A stretch of DNA of 64,000 nt from Fragum whitleyi (GCA_948146395.1 OX411551.1:47696854-47760853); one strand, 5' to 3'. Positions 47,691 to 59,129 are shown, numbered from the stretch's first letter. Translations and numbers: made by a program. Notes: generated from the letters alone by a model not told the origin.

Positions 47691-49026
47691 AGAAAGAGCG
47701 GTATCGGGCATAATAATCTATACCTTGGGAATTAGTTGTTTTGGGCGGACTCAGCGCTATATATTGAGTATGCCGTTCGACATTTTTCCTTTTAAATGAG
47801 TTCGAAATGTGGCTTACGATCTCTATAGGTAAATGGAACCCTTGGTTTTCCTCGCCTGAAAAGCCTTGTTAAAAGATTCAATAATTGGGGTGCATGCATT
47901 CAAATGTCATCCTGCCTCTTTATAAACCAGGCCTTCGGCGCTTTAAGCGCTTTGATTTTTCAGACTATTCCGCAAGGTTTGCCTCCCTGATCTGTAGTCA
48001 TGATCATTCCTGCATAACTGTTTATGGGTAATGTCGGTATTCCGATGCGATTTGGACACACTGGTCCGAAAGCTCGTTCAGATATTTGATAAAAAAGGCA
48101 GCAGTTAAGTTGTGATGGTCGTCAGTGAAATCTAAAGGATTGCGCCCTTGCGTATTTCGCACAAATGAATTATACCTTTGTACTTTAAAGCTAAATGTAT
48201 TTAGAGAGATAATAAATATTTGCCTACCATCAAATGCAATTATTGCGCGATTCGGATAAAGGGTTGCGGTGTTTAAGAGAAGCAATAGAATTTACTGTTA
48301 CGAAGATATTCATGGAGATAAAGACTCTGTAGATGTTGTACGTTTCTAATAATGGTTTACGGTACAATTAGATACTTGAAATATGAACTATTTTGTTGAA
48401 GTGTATAATAAGTTTGTTCAGAAAGAGTAACTAGACCTCTAAGAAGCTATTACATAATTCTGCGAAAAAAAGATCGCGAGATTACCAATGATGCAGATCA
48501 CGTGAATTGCTAATGCTATTGTCAATAGCTGACTTTAATGGACTTTACTTATCACATGAATGTCAAAAATAGTTATGCAAACATGTGATACTAATAGATT
48601 CGTACACGACATGAATTTCAATAAATATCGTTTCAAACATAAATTAGCGTTATACATGAAGTGATAATTATGAAATTCATATTTTGCATGAAATCATTAT
48701 TTTTGAATTTAATAAACTGTATGTCCATGTGAAGTTGAGATATGCAAAATAGACCGAGGAGTACTCACATCCTATTCACGTGATATGAGTTATCAAGAAC
48801 CCGAAATAAAATTATCTTGCGTTATTTTTGCGATTTTGTGAAATCGAAGTTAGAATTTGCTCCGCGTTCCAACTTAAAAAGAGATTTAAATGATAAAAGT
48901 TCCAAACTGTTTATTTTTTTACTATTTTACTCACGAATAACATGTATGGGTATTTACAAAAAAGAAGAAAAGGAACAACAACATAGAACTATTTATCAGT
49001 AGGACCTAGACTTAAACGATATAAAA
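47691..49026. other. Intergenic, small hairpin and repeat fragment
   Basis: AAACCAGGCCTTCGGCGCTT near 47925 resembles 52280. A hairpin AAGTTAGAA..TTCCAACTT lies at 48847-48875. The 87-codon minus frame at 48022-48285 is unrecognised. Confidence 0.5.
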
Positions 49027-49432
49027 AGAGGATATTTAATGAGTGGTCATTGAACGCGTATTTATTAAATGGGTCATTTATAGACAGATAGAAACAAGGC
49101 CGAGTTTTTATTTGATATAGATGACTGGTTAATTAACTTCGGTATTTCATGAGCACAAATTGGACATTCTAATTAAAATATGACCTGATTCTTTGCGATA
49201 AATCGAGGAAATTCTAGAAATTTGTGGATCCAAGTAATTCCGCAAAAATAAAACGACGTTTGCGAATTGACGTCATCGATTGCATCATGACGTTATTTTC
49301 ATAACGAAAATATAACGTTGCTTTCCTTTCGTAGCTCATTTGCATAGTTATTTCACTAGTGTAATAACACCTGTGAAATGTTAAAAATGTTCAACGAGGT
49401 TATTTCATTCCTGCGACGAAGGTCATATTATT
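49027..49432 (+). repeat. 400-bp repeat family B, copy 4
   Basis: It starts AGAGGATATTTAATGAGTGG and ends GACGAAGGTCATATTATTAA. It ends only about 28 bp beyond the stop codon of receptor R3, so it would form much of that gene's 3' flank. Confidence 0.75.
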
Positions 49433-49460
49433 AAGTCCTATATTATCCGTACTACAAAAA

Positions 49461-50780
49461 TTATGCCGTTACAAGAATGATATAAATAAAGGAACTAAAG
49501 AAAAGAGCCATTGTAAAGATTGTGAGAAAAATATAATCCATCATGTGACTTATTTCCACCCAAGACACATTTTTGGCGTCATCACCGATCCAATTTTCTT
49601 TGTATTGATTGGTTGTTTCAACTTCCGGTTGCATATATAATTTCCTCTCGGTGTCAGGCGTTACCATGGGCGACTCCGTTCCGATTGACCTCATAGAGTT
49701 TCTGGAAATGCTTCTGATACTTGTTTTCTTAACCTTAACGCCGATTTTATTTCTGTACGCCGGCTTCGTCTTATTCGAGAGTTGGAGGTAAATATTCGTC
49801 AGTCATCTTGGTACCTGTTTCTCATCAGAGGTGTGGTAAATTTTTAAGTTGAGAATAGTGAAGGCTGTTATCAAGGCACTTGCAATAGGATCAATCATCA
49901 GTTTATAAGATATAAGTGGAATTGGCTCGGAATTCTTCGGCAGGTTTTCATTTACAATTGAGAGGAAAACAGAAATAGCGAGTAATACAGTCAAACAATA
50001 GGACAATCTTTCTCCAGACTCGGGAACCAACAGAAACACCAATAGATTAAGCAAGTTGAGAATAAAAACGGGACCCAGAACATTTATCATTACAAAACCC
50101 GCTTTCCGTTGCAAGTACAAGGTCACTTCCATCTGCGGCCATTACAGATAGTTAACAATACTTGTTGTTATGGTCGTTTTCGTAAATTTCCAACTCCTAC
50201 TTGGTCTATAGAAAGACAGATCGACTTCTTCATTGGGTACGAAATCAATCTCAAAATACGTGCAACCCCAAATAATGAATTCGGCCTGGCACTGTTGCGT
50301 GTCGAACGGATACTTTCTGCTGTTCACCTGACATGTCGACTGAACTAATCCGATTGTAAGCCAAACCGATTCTCCATAAAATGTATAACTTACTTTTTGC
50401 CAGGAATGTCCAAAGGCTGTGGCTTCTTTAGATGGTGTCGTAAGAACAAAATTTGGAGTCCACACTCGATCATAAGATATCTCTACGTGCCATATACCAT
50501 CATAGTCATTTGGTTCCCACATCATCCCTGTATCGTTCCAGGACAAAACGAACGCAGCGCCGAACGAGAATGTCTGTTTGACTTCGTCTACATCATGTAC
50601 GGTTTGTAGATACAGTCCCAATCCAACACGTGTGATACTGTGTGGGGGCTCTAAAGGGCGAACATCTTTATCATAGTTATACATTAAGTCATAATATAAC
50701 TGTCTGCTTATTGATAAATTCGTATATGAAACAGTTTTTAATGGAAACGACAACAGCATTATAATTAACAAAAATGCCAT
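49461..50780 (-). pseudogene. R3: diverged nAChR-like receptor, one frame with two nonsense codons
   Basis: The span from ATG 50780-50778 to the final stop is a single 440-codon frame with the full layout: signal peptide, ligand-binding domain, Cys-loop CQVNSRKYPFDTQQC with 13 residues between cysteines, M1-M3, M3-M4 loop and M4. Two in-frame stops break it. TAA at codon 213 (50144-50142) lies just before M1, and TGA at codon 326 (49805-49803) lies after M3. The TGA sits where paralogues have a conserved Trp (VPGWL, VPEWL), consistent with TGG to TGA. No frameshift is present. It is the most diverged copy: loop A is WTPN instead of WVPD, loop B is WGCT instead of WGYD, and there are no vicinal loop C cysteines. 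M2 keeps GER and Leu 9'. It is probably a young or slowly decaying pseudogene; readthrough is a remote alternative. Confidence 0.9.
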
Positions 50781-51168
50781 ATCCGACCAGTTTTATTTAC
50801 TTATATTCTAGGAAAGTGCGAAGAAATGCCCACCAAAAAGGGCAGATAGAATCGAGTTGGTACCAAGGTCAAAAAGGTGTACTTTTAAGAGTTTATTGCA
50901 GAAACAAATCGTTTACAAACAAATCACAATACATAAGCAATCTAAAGAATCATCACAACATTATACCATTCCATTGTCAGTTTACTTAATGGCTATTCTG
51001 GTCATATTCTGAATCATTTAAGTACTTTTAAAGCGACAATAGTTGATGGAAATTGTTGATCGAAAAATCATCTACTATATCTACATTAGATAATTATGGT
51101 AAAACGAATGATTGAAATAGCCAGACATCTTTTAAGATGACCAACTGATTACAAATTACTTACTCTTA
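50781..51168. other. Upstream flank of R3
   Basis: Minus-strand TAGAATATAAG at 50802-50810 could be a TATA element but is only about 22 bp from the ATG. Nothing else was recognised. Confidence 0.3.
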
Positions 51169-51304
51169 AAGCACTTTGGTCTGACAATTCATGTCCTTTA
51201 TCAATCCATATCTTGCGATATTTATTATCATTTTTGAAGCACTTTGGTCTGACAATTCATGTCCTTTTTCATTCCATATCTTGCGATATTTATTATCATT
51301 TTTG
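51169..51304 (+). repeat. Tandem duplication of a 68-bp unit
   Basis: AAGCACTTTGGTCTGACAAT..TATTATCATTTTTG occurs at 51169-51236 and again at 51237-51304, with very few differences. Confidence 0.93.
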
Positions 51305-52769
51305 AAATTCTAATCACCCCGGTTTAAGTTTTTGGTCACAATGAAAAGTAGAAAGCAGAGGACAGGCTTAGATCAGACTGCGCGTCTGTGCTGGCTGATC
51401 TAAGTCTTCCCTGTGTGTCAATTAGGTATGTATAACAGGAAAATGAAAAGTGTTAATCACATATTCATTGAAAGTCGTTTAGGTCCACAAACAAATAAAC
51501 AAAATACAACAGATACTCTTCAGTGGCTTTAAACAAGATATGATTGTTGAACACCATTTGCTCCGTCACAGCAATTTTTGGCCTGGTTTAGCAGGCCATA
51601 GGAAACAACCATGTATCTTGGAGTTTGCCTAAGAAAAAGATAAATGAGTCAAAAACCGAACAACGTGTATATTACGTAGCTTTTTTGTGCTCATGCGCGC
51701 GCAAAAAATAGGTCTAGTATACGTCATCAACTTTTGTGCGACACGAAGTGCTTTGTGCTGTGCTAAAATCAAAGTACTGTATTGAAGGCGAGGGAACTGA
51801 ATAGGCAAAACAACACACGAGATTAATTTTCTGAAATATAACCTTGATTAATCACCTTGTCCTCATTATGTATACCAGATATTTTCTTACTTATCACTGT
51901 CAAAATCACTGCTGTGTTGAAGATACATAGCTTTTATATTTGTTCTTGACGGATGAGCTTGCTAATATGGAAAAGTAGAAAATGCTGCTAACACTTTCTC
52001 AACATGAGTGTAATTTGATATTTATCTAGGGTAGAGATTAAAAAATATTGCGGTATGAGTATAGGGTGGACCATATTGTGGGAAAGGGAGAAATTGACCC
52101 TATCAAGTTCTTGTGTTCCCACAGTAAAATAAAATTTATTTATGGAGTTTAATCCTCTGTAAAAGAAAGAGCCGATGAGCTTGTGCCCCTAAAAAAAACA
52201 GCATTACTATGATTGTTAGACGGAATGATCGAAAGGATAAATTGACTGACTAGTCAAATGTCACCTTGCCTCCTGATAAACCAGGCCTTCAGCGCTTTTA
52301 GTGTTTTTTATATAAAATACGTTTCTATACGTTACGCTACAATAACGTTATCAAAAGCAAACCTAAATTCTATCCGGTTAATTATCAAATGCAATTCGTT
52401 TATCAAAAGCAAACCTAAATTCAATATGAGGTAAAAAAATACCATATTTGATCTTCAAAATACTAGTGTTAACACATAGCGACATGTGTCGCAGGAGACT
52501 ACTACACGAACAAAGTTGATCGTGCTTCCTTTGATTTTAGCTCAATCGGAGATGATATGGAGATGATATAAGCATTTCATAGATAAAGAAAAGACTTTGA
52601 TTCATTGTGATACGATTTTGTGCGATAAGTGGGTTTTGAGTGTCGTTCAAGGAAGGTAGAACATAATCGCTAATTTCGTCTAATTGCACGAAATTCGCGA
52701 TAATTTATTACCACCCTTTAAATTTAAGGTCAATGCACCTATACGTGGTTTTCTATCGTTTCTAACACC
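51305..52769. other. Intergenic, small repeats only
   Basis: A hairpin CTTAGATCAG..CTGATCTAAG lies at about 51367-51404. The 23-base string TTATCAAAAGCAAACCTAAA TTC occurs twice near 52348 and 52401. No gene was seen. Confidence 0.5.
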
Positions 52770-53178
52770 AGTGCAATCATAACATTTAATCCGATTGCGA
52801 ATCGTTCATTCAGCGCTCCATTCATTTATTCCAAACACCCCCCCCCCCCCCAAATCAATTAATAACGCTCAAACATCACTAAAAATCTCAAGAATTATAT
52901 TTCAAATTGCTCCAGAAAAATGTTATATTACTGACTTGCTTGAATTTTAACTCATCTGATTGGTTCATGAACGAAGAAGTCTATTTAAAGAACGTTTGTG
53001 TATATTTCTTGTTAAGGGAGGAATAAATATTGCTTATTTCGTTTTCCGTGCTTTATGTGTTACTCCCCTTTTACTTCATGCAAACTCGTCCCTGAATATT
53101 CTTTAAATTAAACCCAAAATCATTCAAAAATCATTATAAAAATTATTCATTGTCGATTTCACGCTGTTCTAAAATGTA
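52770..53178 (+). mobile_element. MITE family C copy
   Basis: CGTTCATTCAGCGCTCCATT CATTTATTCCAAACAC and TTCATTGTCGATTTCACGCT are family motifs. A C run lies at about 52838-52851. The 5' terminus is poorly preserved. Confidence 0.7.
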
Positions 53179-53647
53179 TATATTTGGTCTGAAAGGGGAC
53201 AAAATCTATGCAAAAATGTTTACCATTGTTTAGAAATTTTTAGTTTCATGCCTCCGTGAAACTTGAAAATCCCCACATCATTAATTTCTTAAAAAGTTGA
53301 AAGGGGTTGCACTCTCTGTTATGTGATATTAACAAGATGCAATTCCCGAAGGGAAACAATCGATTGAAGTTCCCTAATAGACATTTAAAATAGTTTCGAA
53401 CCGTATACAATTAAATGTCAGTAAATAAATCATGAGTTAATGGACAGTAAGAGTTATTATATGGTTAAATAAATTGCCCTTTGAATTCAAACTAACAGAA
53501 TATTATTAGTCGAAAACACAACTGAATAACCAAGTTTATATAGCTCTGTAGCTGAGAGCAACAATTCTCATACAACAATTAAATGGAAATTCTAGAACAA
53601 CAAAATATTTTTTTTAAAATTTCTTTACTCTGACACAAATTTATTAT

Positions 53648-54373
53648 TATAGGGATGAGTGTCTTTTTCACTACGTTTATTGGGGTATAAAGTGCAATTG
53701 CCTTAGCACATGGCAAATATCGCCCCTATGGCGTTATGTTAAAACCATGTGCTAAGGCAATTGCACTTTATACCCCAATAAACGAAGTGAAAAAGACACT
53801 CGTCCCTTATAATTGCAATCCTTTCGATCGAAGAAACTATTAAAATACTCGGCCAAACATTAAAGCTTCAAGTCTACTTTCTGCGCAATCTATTTTTAGA
53901 TCGTGTATTGTTTATCTCGCTATCGAAGTGAAATGTCATAAAGTAAAACAAATGTTACACAAATAAACGACAACATTAAAATTCGTAGAGGTAGTTATGA
54001 CAAAAAAGCTTGTTTCTGCCAAGTTAGTCTGTATTTTCAAACGAAAACGGCGTGGTCGGTCTTAGTTGAGAGGGTAGCTTGAAGGTCTTCGTCGACTTGC
54101 TATTTTCTAAGTTTACGTCGGCTCAGAATCAGAACTGCATGCTTGTAATCGTAAATTCTTTCGAAAATATCTTAATTTATAATAGATTGAACAGAAATGT
54201 TGCGTTGATGATCCGGAACTAGCTTAATTCGAGTTTCTACAATACAGGACTTGCAGATCGAAGTTCGGGGGTTTCCCGAAAGACCTATTGCATTTTATAC
54301 AGAAATAAAGTGCAATGGAATTCCCCACGTGATGCGATTTAAACCAATCAGAAATCTTTATTTTATTGAATTG
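53648..54373 (-). repeat. 730-bp repeat, copy B, inverted relative to copy A
   Basis: The reverse complement matches 34878-35605 end to end. The palindrome is at 53649-53810, with arms GGGGTATAAAGTGCAATTGC/GCAATTGCACTTTATACCCC and a centre near ATCGCCCCTATGGCGTTATG. Divergence from copy A is low and is concentrated in small indels. Confidence 0.85.
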
Positions 54374-55745
54374 AAATAATATTAACATGAACACAACGGT
54401 GCAACGAAAAAGTTGCAGACTTTTTTTTCAAAATACTAGTGTGTATTTAGTCCCATATAGGCTGTCAAGACCTGGTGATAATAATCAAAGTACTGAAAGC
54501 TAGCAGAGCATAGATTTTTTAGTAATATTCCTTTTTAAAAAATATTATGGCACAAAATCAGGGTTAAAATAAAGCGTAAAGAGTAAAAAAGCATTCTTTC
54601 GAATGAGTTATTATTTCTATATAGGTCATACAAGTGACCGTACACTGTAGAGTGCATAGTGAAAATTCTGGTCAAGCTAAGTCATTACTTTGCACACATG
54701 TGACATTCTTTGAAATCCACATTCCAATACACTGTACAACCGGGGACAGTGTAAAAGACTATTAATTTTAAATTTGGGGCACAGGCTTCATAAATTCAAT
54801 ATTGAATATTACAGGCATGGGGAATTTCCCAAACAATCTAGGTTGGGGCCAACCGCAAAATCTAGGGGCCATGGGCGACTGGGCTCCTGCTAGTCTTTTC
54901 CCTGCGTGAGTGTGAAAGATTTCTCATAAATCCCGATTTTTCTTTCCTTTTTTTCTGTTCAAATGTTCTCATTTTCTAATTGAGTCCCCTTTCTGACATA
55001 AAATGTTTTCTGGTCATTGTTTATCACGGATGAGTCAAATTTTCTTGTCCCTAGCTTGTATTTTCAGATGAACTTTGCTCTTTCAGAAGGTTTTATCATT
55101 TTGACTAACATACTGAACAAGTTTCATCATAAATGCGCTAAATGTATGTCCCTTAGAATGTAAACAAAGAAAGTGTCAACAGGTGTCCTTTCCTCGTGTT
55201 TTCATATGGAATATTTCAAATTTTAATTCATACGATTCATCTTAATGACCTGACAAACATTATTATCCAATATTAATGAATTGTCGCCCCTATGATATAA
55301 ACACTAAAGATAGTTGATGACGAACGACGTATGAGGGATATCTAATGATCACACAGCTCACCATAAGTCCTATCTGCCCTTACGAGCTTTAAGTATGAGG
55401 GAGGTGAAACTGCAGATATAAGTATGCAACTTTACGGGAAAACTGTTTTTTATTGCTAAAGCATTCATTGATTTAGTGGTTAAGTTGCCAGAGGCAGTTT
55501 GCACTCATTTGAACTTTGAGACTTCCTCAAAATATTGTATATTAACTAAAGCCGACAAAGCTGACGCTTTGCTAGCTAATAACCGTTTGGACGGGACAAC
55601 GAGTTGGCGTTTTTCTCAAGTATACACAAAGTATTCAAGTACAAATATTTTCTTTCTTGATGTCTGTGATATATTCGATATGATTGACACAATATCGTTC
55701 CTCTTAAAATATCAACGAACTTGCTGCAGTTAAGAAAATCGTTAA
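54374..55745. other. Intergenic, no gene seen
   Basis: The 85-codon plus frame at 55476-55733 shows no domain and ends just before the next element. Nothing else was recognised. Confidence 0.45.
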
Positions 55746-56221
55746 AGCCTCGTTTACAAATTGGCTTACGGAGCCCGTACGGCGCCCGTAACTCGCCGTA
55801 TCCCCCAAATCGTGCGGTGCCCGTGCGGCGGCTTACGGTGTCGGTGCGATCATCGAAAGACCGCACGGAGACCCAGCCTGTAGACACGTCGTAGAGGCAT
55901 CGCACATTCGCCGCACGGTCTATAACGCATCATCCTACGGACTCCGCGCGGGTACCGTGCGGCGGTCGCACGGTTTTCAGTGTAAATAGTTGATAAGTCG
56001 CACTGTCTCCTTGCGGTGATCGCACGATTACATTGCGATTGCCGTATGGGCATCTCAATCATTTTTGTAATAGTTGAATTAAAACCAAAACCCGTGCGGA
56101 CACCGCACATTTTGAAAACACATAAGCCGTAGAAATGAAAGTCGAACGATGTCAAAAATACAATACAAGAAATCGCAGGCTGCGATATCGTAAGGCGACC
56201 GTAGCAAATGTAAACTAGGCT
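55746..56221. mobile_element. GC-rich TIR element packed with CCGTGCGG motifs
   Basis: The ends AGCCTCGTTTACAAATTGGC TTACGG and CCGTAGCAAATGTAAACTAG GCT are inverted repeats. The interior is strikingly GC- and CpG-rich against an AT-rich background and holds about a dozen copies of CCGTGCGG, CCGCACGG or close variants in both orientations. Minus-strand frames of 109 and 190 codons cross it but run out through its ends and show no domain. Confidence 0.75.
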
Positions 56222-56469
56222 AAAATTGACACGTGTATTTTTATGTGAAAGAGTGAATATGTGTTTTCGAAGGAAATTAAATGGCTGCAATAGAATATTG
56301 ATTATTTCGCTCAAGTTGCAAAAGAATAGGATAAAATCTGTAAATAAGAAAAAAATTAACGGAAGGACACACATACAGACGGACGGATGTGAAACAGGCC
56401 ATCGTTTACCTGTTCTTACCATATGTCAGAAAAAAAACTAAGAGAAAATTTGAAAGGTCTTCTCGAAGT

Positions 56470-56889
56470 GAACAGTTAAGAACACCGAAAAGTGAATTTC
56501 ACAAAATCTAGGATATTGGACTGATTTTCGTATGAAAAAGAAAGAGTGCGATGAAAGAATTTTGGATGAAAATTTAGGGAAGTAATCCAATACCGCTAAT
56601 TTTGTTCAATATGGATAAAATTATCGATATTTGTTTCCTTCTTGTAATAAAATAATTTTACAGGTCTTAGAAATAGCTGTCTTTGTGTTTACAAACCACC
56701 ATACGCTTTCAAAATTCAATTAAGTCAGTGAAATCGTGGATTTTTTACTAGCAATTTTTATTTCGAATGTAATACATGTATTTGATCGTATCGTTACATG
56801 AGTTTGGAGCGTTTTTGAATAGTTTGAGTGAGAGGTTCAGAATGATTATGACCAGAATAATTGTCAATTTCACCAATTTCTTAACTGTA
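56470..56889 (-). mobile_element. MITE family C, minus-strand copy
   Basis: It starts GAACAGTTAAGAACACCGAA AAGTGAA and ends TGTCAATTTCACCAATTTCT TAACTGTA. The interior carries GCTAATTTTGTTCA and TTAAGTCAGTGAAATCG in reverse orientation. It lies about 240 bp past the R4 stop codon. Confidence 0.8.
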
Positions 56890-57038
56890 ATACCAAAATG
56901 ACAGCTCTCTGACCGTTAGATCTCAGGAAAAATTCGTTAAAAGACGTCATAGTTTTCAAACTTTCTTAACTTAGCGTCAAGATTTAAAATCTGAATTCTT
57001 CATTTGTATTGAATTGAATAATTGTTTAATCATGCAAA

Positions 57039-57044
57039 TTTATT
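57039..57044 (-). terminator. Candidate poly(A) signal of R4
   Basis: Minus-strand AATAAA lies about 85 nt beyond the R4 stop codon. Confidence 0.35.
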
Positions 57045-57128
57045 TGTTTTCTAAGAAAGCTGCATTGTCATTGGAAATAATATCCAATTCGACACACATA
57101 TAGCAATAATTTAGCATAAAATCAAGCC

Positions 57129-58442
57129 TCAGTTTTGATTGACATGGATGAGAAATACTGAAAAACTTAAAAACGACAGAATGGTAAACGCATAAAATGA
57201 AAACCAATCAACAAAAAAACTTATGTCTTTCCATGTGAGATCTATTTCCATCACACTGTTAGAAATAGTGCCTTCAAGGTTGTCCTTATCTGAGCTTGAT
57301 TTACTTTTGATTATATTCCTTTTCCCGACTTCATTCTTCATTGTGATGTCTGTGTCTTCAACATCCTTAAGAGCCAAAATGTCGTGTCTTTTTGGATGGA
57401 TCTGCGAGTCGGCTTTCCTTATTTTACAATTGTTTGGCTGACAGAAAATGTGGTAGATGGTCTGCAGCCATCCTGGAACAGGGATTTTCTCGTCTTTATT
57501 GTACAGTCGTAGATTAAGAATCGTTACTAATGTTATCATTGAACTTAATATCATGTCAAACATTAGTTTGTAAGCAATAATCGGTAGAGGTTTCGAGCTG
57601 CGAGGCAACGTATCACTAATGATTGTCATGAAAACAGTTATAGCTAACAAAACAGTGATACAATAGGAAACACGCTCGCCTGACTCCGGAACAAGTATGA
57701 AAACCAAGGCATTGATTAGATTGAGAAATAAGATCGGCATGATGATATTGACCACTGTAAAAGTTGACTTTCTTTTCAGAAAGAATATTACCTCCAGTTT
57801 AGTCCAATTGCCTGCATCTGCTGTCGTCCTAACAGCACTGCCTTCAAGTTCCCATGCCAAATTCCCTGAAAATATTGAGATATCAACTTTGTCATTAACA
57901 GCATGAAGTTCAACTTCGTCACTGTCATATCCCCACACATTGAAGTCCGACTGACATGTTTGTTTGTCGAATGGATATTTTGAAACATCAACTGAGCATG
58001 TGGACTTCACTAAACCAACAGGCTCCCAAACAGCAAGGCCCGTATATTCAAAGTTGATCATTTGCCATGGCTTTCCAAAAGAATCGATTTCATCTGAAGG
58101 CGTTGTAAGAATTAAGTCAGGAACCCACACCTTGCTGTAGGATATTTTCACGGCGTAGATGTACCCGTACTGTGATGGATCCCAAACCATCCCAGCATCA
58201 TACCAATCAATCCTAAAGGTAGCAGTGTACGAAAACGCCTCTCGAATTTCGTCAAACTCTTGAATAGCCCACATCATTAAAGATATATAAATATCTGTCT
58301 TGTTATAAATATAATCAACAGGTCTGACATTCTTTTCATAATCTTTTAACAAATCTTTCACGAGAGTCCTAGAGTCATTCAGCATTCCTGCGTTAACACT
58401 GTTCAAGATGTAAATACTTACAGCAAAGTATCGAAAAAGCAT
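57129..58442 (-). CDS. R4: intact nAChR-like Cys-loop receptor subunit, single exon
   Basis: This is a 437-residue channel subunit from ATG 58442-58440 with no intron. It aligns with R1 without gaps through M3. It has a signal peptide of about 18 residues, glycosylation sequons at N22 (NDS) and N47 (NKT), loop A WVPD at 106-109 followed by LILTT (no loop A Tyr), Cys-loop C149-C163 and WGYD at 170-173. Loop C (EGSAVRTTADAGNW) has no cysteine pair. M1 is about 229-250, M2 255-276 (Glu -1', Leu 9'), M3 288-310 and M4 is C-terminal. The M2-M3 linker has Lys (SSKPLP) where R1, R2, R3 and R5 have Glu, a change near the coupling region. Extra aromatic residues in the 50-60 and 92-96 regions (YISLMMW, YGYIYA) distinguish it from R1. 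The subunit should act at the plasma membrane; ligand and partners are unknown. Confidence 0.95.
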   Translation of the reverse strand: MLFRYFAVSIYILNSVNAGMLNDSRTLVKDLLKDYEKNVRPVDYIYNKTDIYISLMMWAIQEFDEIREAFSYTATFRIDWYDAGMVWDPSQYGYIYAVKISYSKVWVPDLILTTPSDEIDSFGKPWQMINFEYTGLAVWEPVGLVKSTCSVDVSKYPFDKQTCQSDFNVWGYDSDEVELHAVNDKVDISIFSGNLAWELEGSAVRTTADAGNWTKLEVIFFLKRKSTFTVVNIIMPILFLNLINALVFILVPESGERVSYCITVLLAITVFMTIISDTLPRSSKPLPIIAYKLMFDMILSSMITLVTILNLRLYNKDEKIPVPGWLQTIYHIFCQPNNCKIRKADSQIHPKRHDILALKDVEDTDITMKNEVGKRNIIKSKSSSDKDNLEGTISNSVMEIDLTWKDISFFVDWFSFYAFTILSFLSFSVFLIHVNQN

Positions 58443-58514
58443 CTTTTTTCATTTGCTGTGAATCTGTCCTACTTATTTTCTGCTGGTAAATACAATCTAA
58501 AATATATGCTGTCA

Positions 58515-58522
58515 CTTATAAA
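58515..58522 (-). promoter_or_regulatory. Candidate TATA box of R4
   Basis: Minus-strand TTTATAAG lies about 73 bp upstream of the R4 ATG. This is a motif match only. Confidence 0.25.
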
Positions 58523-59129
58523 ACAAGTTTGCACCAATTTTTGTTAAAAATTGACCCATGTTATCAAGAATATGAACAAACACATTTTTAACCGACAGAG
58601 TATCAAAAAAACTAAAACTTAAAATCCTAGACCTTTACTCTAGTAGTTACGAAAATAACTTTCTGAGTTTTCAAACTATAAATGCTACACAATAAATTAA
58701 ACATTCGACCAGAATATGCATTAACTGGATGCATTCACTATTTCCAAGAGCATACAAAATTGAAATGGAAACGTAACTCTCTTTTTTTAAACGCATGGAG
58801 ATAAATCATTTCGTTGAACAAAAGGGTCATTAAACACTTGTCCCGTCGTCATTTAAGCGACTGTCATATATTTATCAAATATCCCTTGCAATAGCTAAAC
58901 TATTGTAACTATTATTGTGGTGTAATTTGTTCTAGCATTGTACGACGGATGGTCCTTTGAAAAATTAATAATAAGGTCCATAGGTCTGTGTTTATTTCCG
59001 TTTAGTTATGGTCGCTACCGAACCACATGCCCATATGAGCGACGGTCCCTAGAAGACGGTTTGTTGTTACGAGGAATAGTGCAAGGATACACGAGGCAAC
59101 TACTGCTGAGATCCGAAATGATTCTTTAA
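58523..59129. other. Upstream flank of R4, nothing recognised
   Basis: AT-rich sequence with no gene or repeat recognised. Confidence 0.5.

Noticed and set aside
55850..56422. 190-codon minus-strand open frame
   Set aside because: It runs through the GC-rich TIR element and out of its end, has no domain, and its Arg/Cys-rich part is a translation of CCGTGCGG repeats.
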